From JAJRQY01 sp965224435 (lineage in GTDB: Bacteria > Actinomycetota > Acidimicrobiia > Acidimicrobiales > SZUA-35): 64,000 nt of DNA. A model generated the notes under the pieces. It saw only the letters and a program-made list of their open reading frames with translations. It was not told where the DNA came from and did no database searches. The first letter of the stretch is position 1, and each line of letters opens with the position of its first letter. Where the stretch lies: positions 930,001-994,000 of the forward strand of contig OZ245048.1 of assembly GCA_965224435.1 (NCBI GenBank), given 5' to 3'. Positions 61,201-64,000 of the stretch are shown piece by piece. The translations under genes were made by a program, and so were the position numbers.

Positions 61201-62966
61201 TGGCTCAGCAAACGAAATCGAAGAAGCAGTCTTCAAAGAATCAGCCCTCCAAGAAATCGCCGAAGAAGAACGGTGACGTTCGAGTCGTCTTCCTCGGTGG
61301 GCTCGGTGAAATTGGTCGGAACTGTGCCGCCATCGACCTCGAGGGCAAGATCATGCTCATCGACGTTGGCCTCATGTTCCCCGAAGACGACATGGCCGGA
61401 ATCGACCTGGTCCTTCCCGACTTCACCTGGCTGAAAGAGAACGCCGACCGGGTAGTAGGCATGGTGGCTACCCACGGCCACGAAGACCACATCGGCGCTC
61501 TCAGTTTCTTGCTGGAGCACATGCCGCTCCAGATTATTGGATCGCCTCTGACCATCGGTCTGGCTCGCAACCGGATTGAAGAGCGGGGCATGCTGAAGCA
61601 AGCCACGTTCATTGAGGTCAGCGACAATGACCGCATCCAGGTCGGCCCCTTTGACATGGAGTTCTTCCCGGTAACGCACTCCGTCCCTCACGGATTTGCT
61701 ACCGCATTCCACACCCCACAAGGCGTGATCTTGCACTCGGGTGACTTCAAGCTGGACATGACCCCGGTCGATGGGCGCCTGACCGACCTGGCTGGGATTG
61801 GTCACATGGCCAAGGACGATGGTGTTCGCCTCTTCTTGTGCGATTCGACCAACGCCACCAACCAGGGTTTCTCCGAATCGGAAACCTCGATCGGCCAGTC
61901 CATCCACGACCTTTTCCGATCAAAAGAAGGTCAGCGCATCATCGTTGCCTGCTTCGCCAGTCACATTCACCGGGTACAGCAGGTAGCAGACGCTGCTATT
62001 GCTAACGGTCGAATCGTGGCCACTCTTGGCCGTTCCATGAACAAGAACGTCCAGCTAGCCCGTCAGATGGGTCTGCTCAAAATCCCTGACACGCATCTGC
62101 GCAAGATTGAAGACATTGAAGACATTGATGATGCCAAGCTCTGCATCATCTCGACCGGCTCACAGGGCGAGCCAATGTCGGCTCTGGCTCGCATGGCCAC
62201 CGGCGACAATCGCTGGCTGACCCTGCACGAGAACGACTGTGTCATCTTGTCCTCGCACCCCATTCCCGGCAATGAATCCAGCGTGACCAGAGTGATTGAC
62301 GGACTGTTGCGCAAGGGGGCCGAAGTCATTGACTCCAGCACCCACCGGGTTCACGCCACGGGCCATGCCAAGGCCGAGGAGCTCAAGGTCATGCACTCCA
62401 TCGTGCAGCCAGAATGGTTCATACCTGTTCACGGCGAGTATCGCCATATGACCGAGCACGCCCACATTGCCACGCAGATGGGGTTGAGCGCCGACAAGGT
62501 ACTGATTTGCCAAGATGGCCAATCAGTCATTCTGAGCGACGACGGTTTGCGTCGAGGCGATGATGTTCCCGCCGACTACATCTTCGTGCAGGGCAAGCTG
62601 GACGACATGGATCCGACAGTCATCACCGAACGTCGTGTTCTGGGTACTGATGGTTTTGTTTCCGCCATCATCTCCTTGTCCATCGTCGGACCAAACGTCG
62701 AGATGCTGGGCGAGCCTGAGATTGCTAGCCGTGGCTGGGTTCATGGCGATGAGGGTGACCAGATCCGTAAGGAAGCCATGCACATCGTCCGTACTGCGGT
62801 CGAGAATGCACTGAAGGACGGCAAGCGCACCCGCCAGGAGCTGGAGCGAATAGTTCGCCGGGCGCTTGGCCGATTCGTCAATCAGCGGACCCGTCTGCGA
62901 CCCATGATCGTGCCCGTCATTCTGGGCGCCCATGAGGGCGCGGAGAAGTCGAAAAAGAAGAGATAG
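61200..62966 (+). CDS. rnj: Ribonuclease J
   Basis: Metallo-beta-lactamase-fold endo- and 5'-3' exoribonuclease of mRNA turnover and rRNA maturation. The 588 residues start with ~20 basic residues (SKKQSSKNQPSKKSPKK), then VFLGGLGEIGRNCAAIDLEG, the metal-binding ATHGHEDHIGAL, LHSGDFKLDMTP, ISTGSQGEPMSAL, VHATGHAKAEEL and PVHGEYRHM. A C-terminal domain ends near VNQRTRLRPMIVPVI. Confidence 0.97.
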   Translation: MAQQTKSKKQSSKNQPSKKSPKKNGDVRVVFLGGLGEIGRNCAAIDLEGKIMLIDVGLMFPEDDMAGIDLVLPDFTWLKENADRVVGMVATHGHEDHIGALSFLLEHMPLQIIGSPLTIGLARNRIEERGMLKQATFIEVSDNDRIQVGPFDMEFFPVTHSVPHGFATAFHTPQGVILHSGDFKLDMTPVDGRLTDLAGIGHMAKDDGVRLFLCDSTNATNQGFSESETSIGQSIHDLFRSKEGQRIIVACFASHIHRVQQVADAAIANGRIVATLGRSMNKNVQLARQMGLLKIPDTHLRKIEDIEDIDDAKLCIISTGSQGEPMSALARMATGDNRWLTLHENDCVILSSHPIPGNESSVTRVIDGLLRKGAEVIDSSTHRVHATGHAKAEELKVMHSIVQPEWFIPVHGEYRHMTEHAHIATQMGLSADKVLICQDGQSVILSDDGLRRGDDVPADYIFVQGKLDDMDPTVITERRVLGTDGFVSAIISLSIVGPNVEMLGEPEIASRGWVHGDEGDQIRKEAMHIVRTAVENALKDGKRTRQELERIVRRALGRFVNQRTRLRPMIVPVILGAHEGAEKSKKKR

Positions 62967-62980
62967 GCCACCATGGGCAG

Positions 62981-63012
62981 TACCACTGTGCGAGGGCTCC
63001 CTCACAGTGGTA
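62981..63012 (+). terminator. Hairpin between rnj and ftsK
   Basis: TACCACTGTG (62981-62990) pairs with CACAGTGGTA (63003-63012), and an inner AGGG/CCCT extends it with a small bulge. There is no T-run. It may slow or end rnj transcription before ftsK. Confidence 0.5.
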
Positions 63013-63038
63013 ACTCGACCCGCTAGGGTGATAACACT

Positions 63039-64000
63039 GTGGCTACATCGAAACGGACTTCAACATCCGGTCGCGGGGCTGCGGGCGGACGATCGACTCG
63101 TCGCACCTCACGTGCGGCCGAGGCAAAGCGACGCGCGCAGAAGCAAAGGGAGGTCCGCGGTCTTGCCTTGATTGCGCTTGGCCTCGTCCTTGGCCTTGCC
63201 CTCTACACCGGAGCAACCGGAGTCGTCGGACGATTCCTTGCTGACCTCACGGGCGCCTTCATTGGTTTATCCCGCTTCCTCCTCCCCGTAGTACTGCTAA
63301 TCGTGGGTTGGCATCTGCTGCGAACCGATCCGCCAAAGGCGCGAACGAAACAGAAGGATGGCCGGTCCTCGGGCGAAGTGATCGCCTGGACCCTGCTCGC
63401 TGTCTCCATTTTCAGTTTCCTCGACCTCGTCGGCGGAAGACCACCCCGCAACGCCCCCTTCGGCGAACTGGCACGAGCCGGAGGCTGGTTTGGTGTGTTC
63501 ACCGGTGGAACACTGGAACGCTACTTTGGGAGCTGGGGAGAGATCATCCTCACCATCACCATGTTCTTGATCGCTCTCGTCCTGCTGACGAGTCTTTCGG
63601 CAGGGTCAGCCGCTGACATCGTCGCGGAGAAGAGCGGTCGAGTACGGGACAATTTGGCCGATCGCCTGGTAGCCAATGCCGATGAGGCAGAAGAGTCGGG
63701 CCGAGTCTGGCCCTGGCAGCGACTGTTTGGTGCAGGCCGTGAGTCCGAAGTAAAGACGGCAACCTCCCGGACTAAGAAGTCGATCACCAACGATGACCCA
63801 AGTCTCGATCCCAAAGACTTGGACGACGACAACTCCGAAACCTATATCGACCTGCGTGCTGGAGATTCTGGCTGGAAGTCCGACGAACCCTACGATCACG
63901 GTGGGGAAGGCTCGCAGCCTCCTGCCGACCCTGATGACGCTGGCTGGGCTAACTCGGCCCCCGAACCGGTCATCGAGGTTCCTTCCAGTGCTCCCGTCGA
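63039..64000 (+). CDS. ftsK: DNA translocase FtsK, N-terminal part (cut by window end)
   Basis: From GTG 63039 the frame stays open to the window edge, 320 complete codons. The start is basic (SKRTSTSGRGAAGGRSTRRT). Four membrane segments follow, about residues 42-60 (GLALIALGLVLGLALYTGA), 74-95, 113-130 and 165-180 (IILTITMFLIALVLLTS). An acidic linker begins after residue ~190 (LDPKDLDDDNSETYIDL). This is the FtsK/SpoIIIE N-terminal layout. The motor domain lies outside the window. Position after rnj supports the call. Confidence 0.9.
   Translation, partial: MATSKRTSTSGRGAAGGRSTRRTSRAAEAKRRAQKQREVRGLALIALGLVLGLALYTGATGVVGRFLADLTGAFIGLSRFLLPVVLLIVGWHLLRTDPPKARTKQKDGRSSGEVIAWTLLAVSIFSFLDLVGGRPPRNAPFGELARAGGWFGVFTGGTLERYFGSWGEIILTITMFLIALVLLTSLSAGSAADIVAEKSGRVRDNLADRLVANADEAEESGRVWPWQRLFGAGRESEVKTATSRTKKSITNDDPSLDPKDLDDDNSETYIDLRAGDSGWKSDEPYDHGGEGSQPPADPDDAGWANSAPEPVIEVPSSAPV

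Overview
The window looks like a chromosomal piece of an actinobacterium, most likely of the class Acidimicrobiia (inference). Support comes from moderately high G+C, a WhiG-type sigma factor, DUF2469, DUF2510 and Septum_form proteins, a SAM-I/IV-type riboswitch, and the gene order ffh-rpsP-khpA-rimM-trmD-rplS ... rpsB-tsf-pyrH-frr-cdsA-dxr-rseP-ispG-rimP-nusA-ylxR-infB-ylxP-rbfA-truB-ribF ... rpsO-pnp-dapB ... dapA-rnj-ftsK. No rRNA, tRNA, CRISPR array or insertion sequence was seen.

Layout. 1-8.3 kb: smc 3' end, a minus-strand MoxR/DUF58/VWA operon, a two-component system, an HtrA-like protease and ftsY. 8.4-11.9 kb: a twice-frameshifted FAD oxidoreductase gene, an ECF41-like sigma factor and a duplicated-domain lipoprotein. 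11.9-16.8 kb: SRP and ribosome-assembly genes (ffh to yraN). 16.8-19.2 kb: an ArsC-family gene whose catalytic cysteine codon is TGA, a small zinc-motif protein, an enoyl-CoA hydratase, a c-type cytochrome and a DUF2510 protein. 19.3-25 kb: comM, dprA, a WhiG-like sigma gene ending in a 27-bp tandem repeat, and an M23-like/hydrolase fusion. 25.1-42.4 kb: the core translation, isoprenoid and lipid run from rpsB to ribF. 42.4-48.1 kb: a 2OG-Fe(II) oxygenase, rpsO, pnp and dapB. 48.1-60.3 kb: an accessory block with a minus-strand kinase-like/carotenoid oxygenase/SQR/TusE/DsrE operon, a SAM-riboswitch-controlled transsulfuration enzyme, a DedA-like protein, a CrtI-like oxidoreductase and SURF1. 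60.3-64 kb: dapA, rnj and the start of ftsK.

The strongest unusual signal is the probable selenocysteine ArsC at 16781-17146 (minus). UGA sits exactly at position 12, the catalytic Cys position of ArsC. It is followed 12 nt later by a perfect 7-bp stem with a 5-nt loop (UGGAU), in the place and of the size of a bacterial SECIS element. Standard gene calling would truncate or miss this gene. Other noteworthy points are a ylxR gene with no ATG/GTG/TTG start (apparently CTG), an SD-masking hairpin downstream of a SAM riboswitch, another SD-masking hairpin before the M23-like gene, several in-frame tandem repeats (often 18 bp), and a compact sulfur-handling operon.
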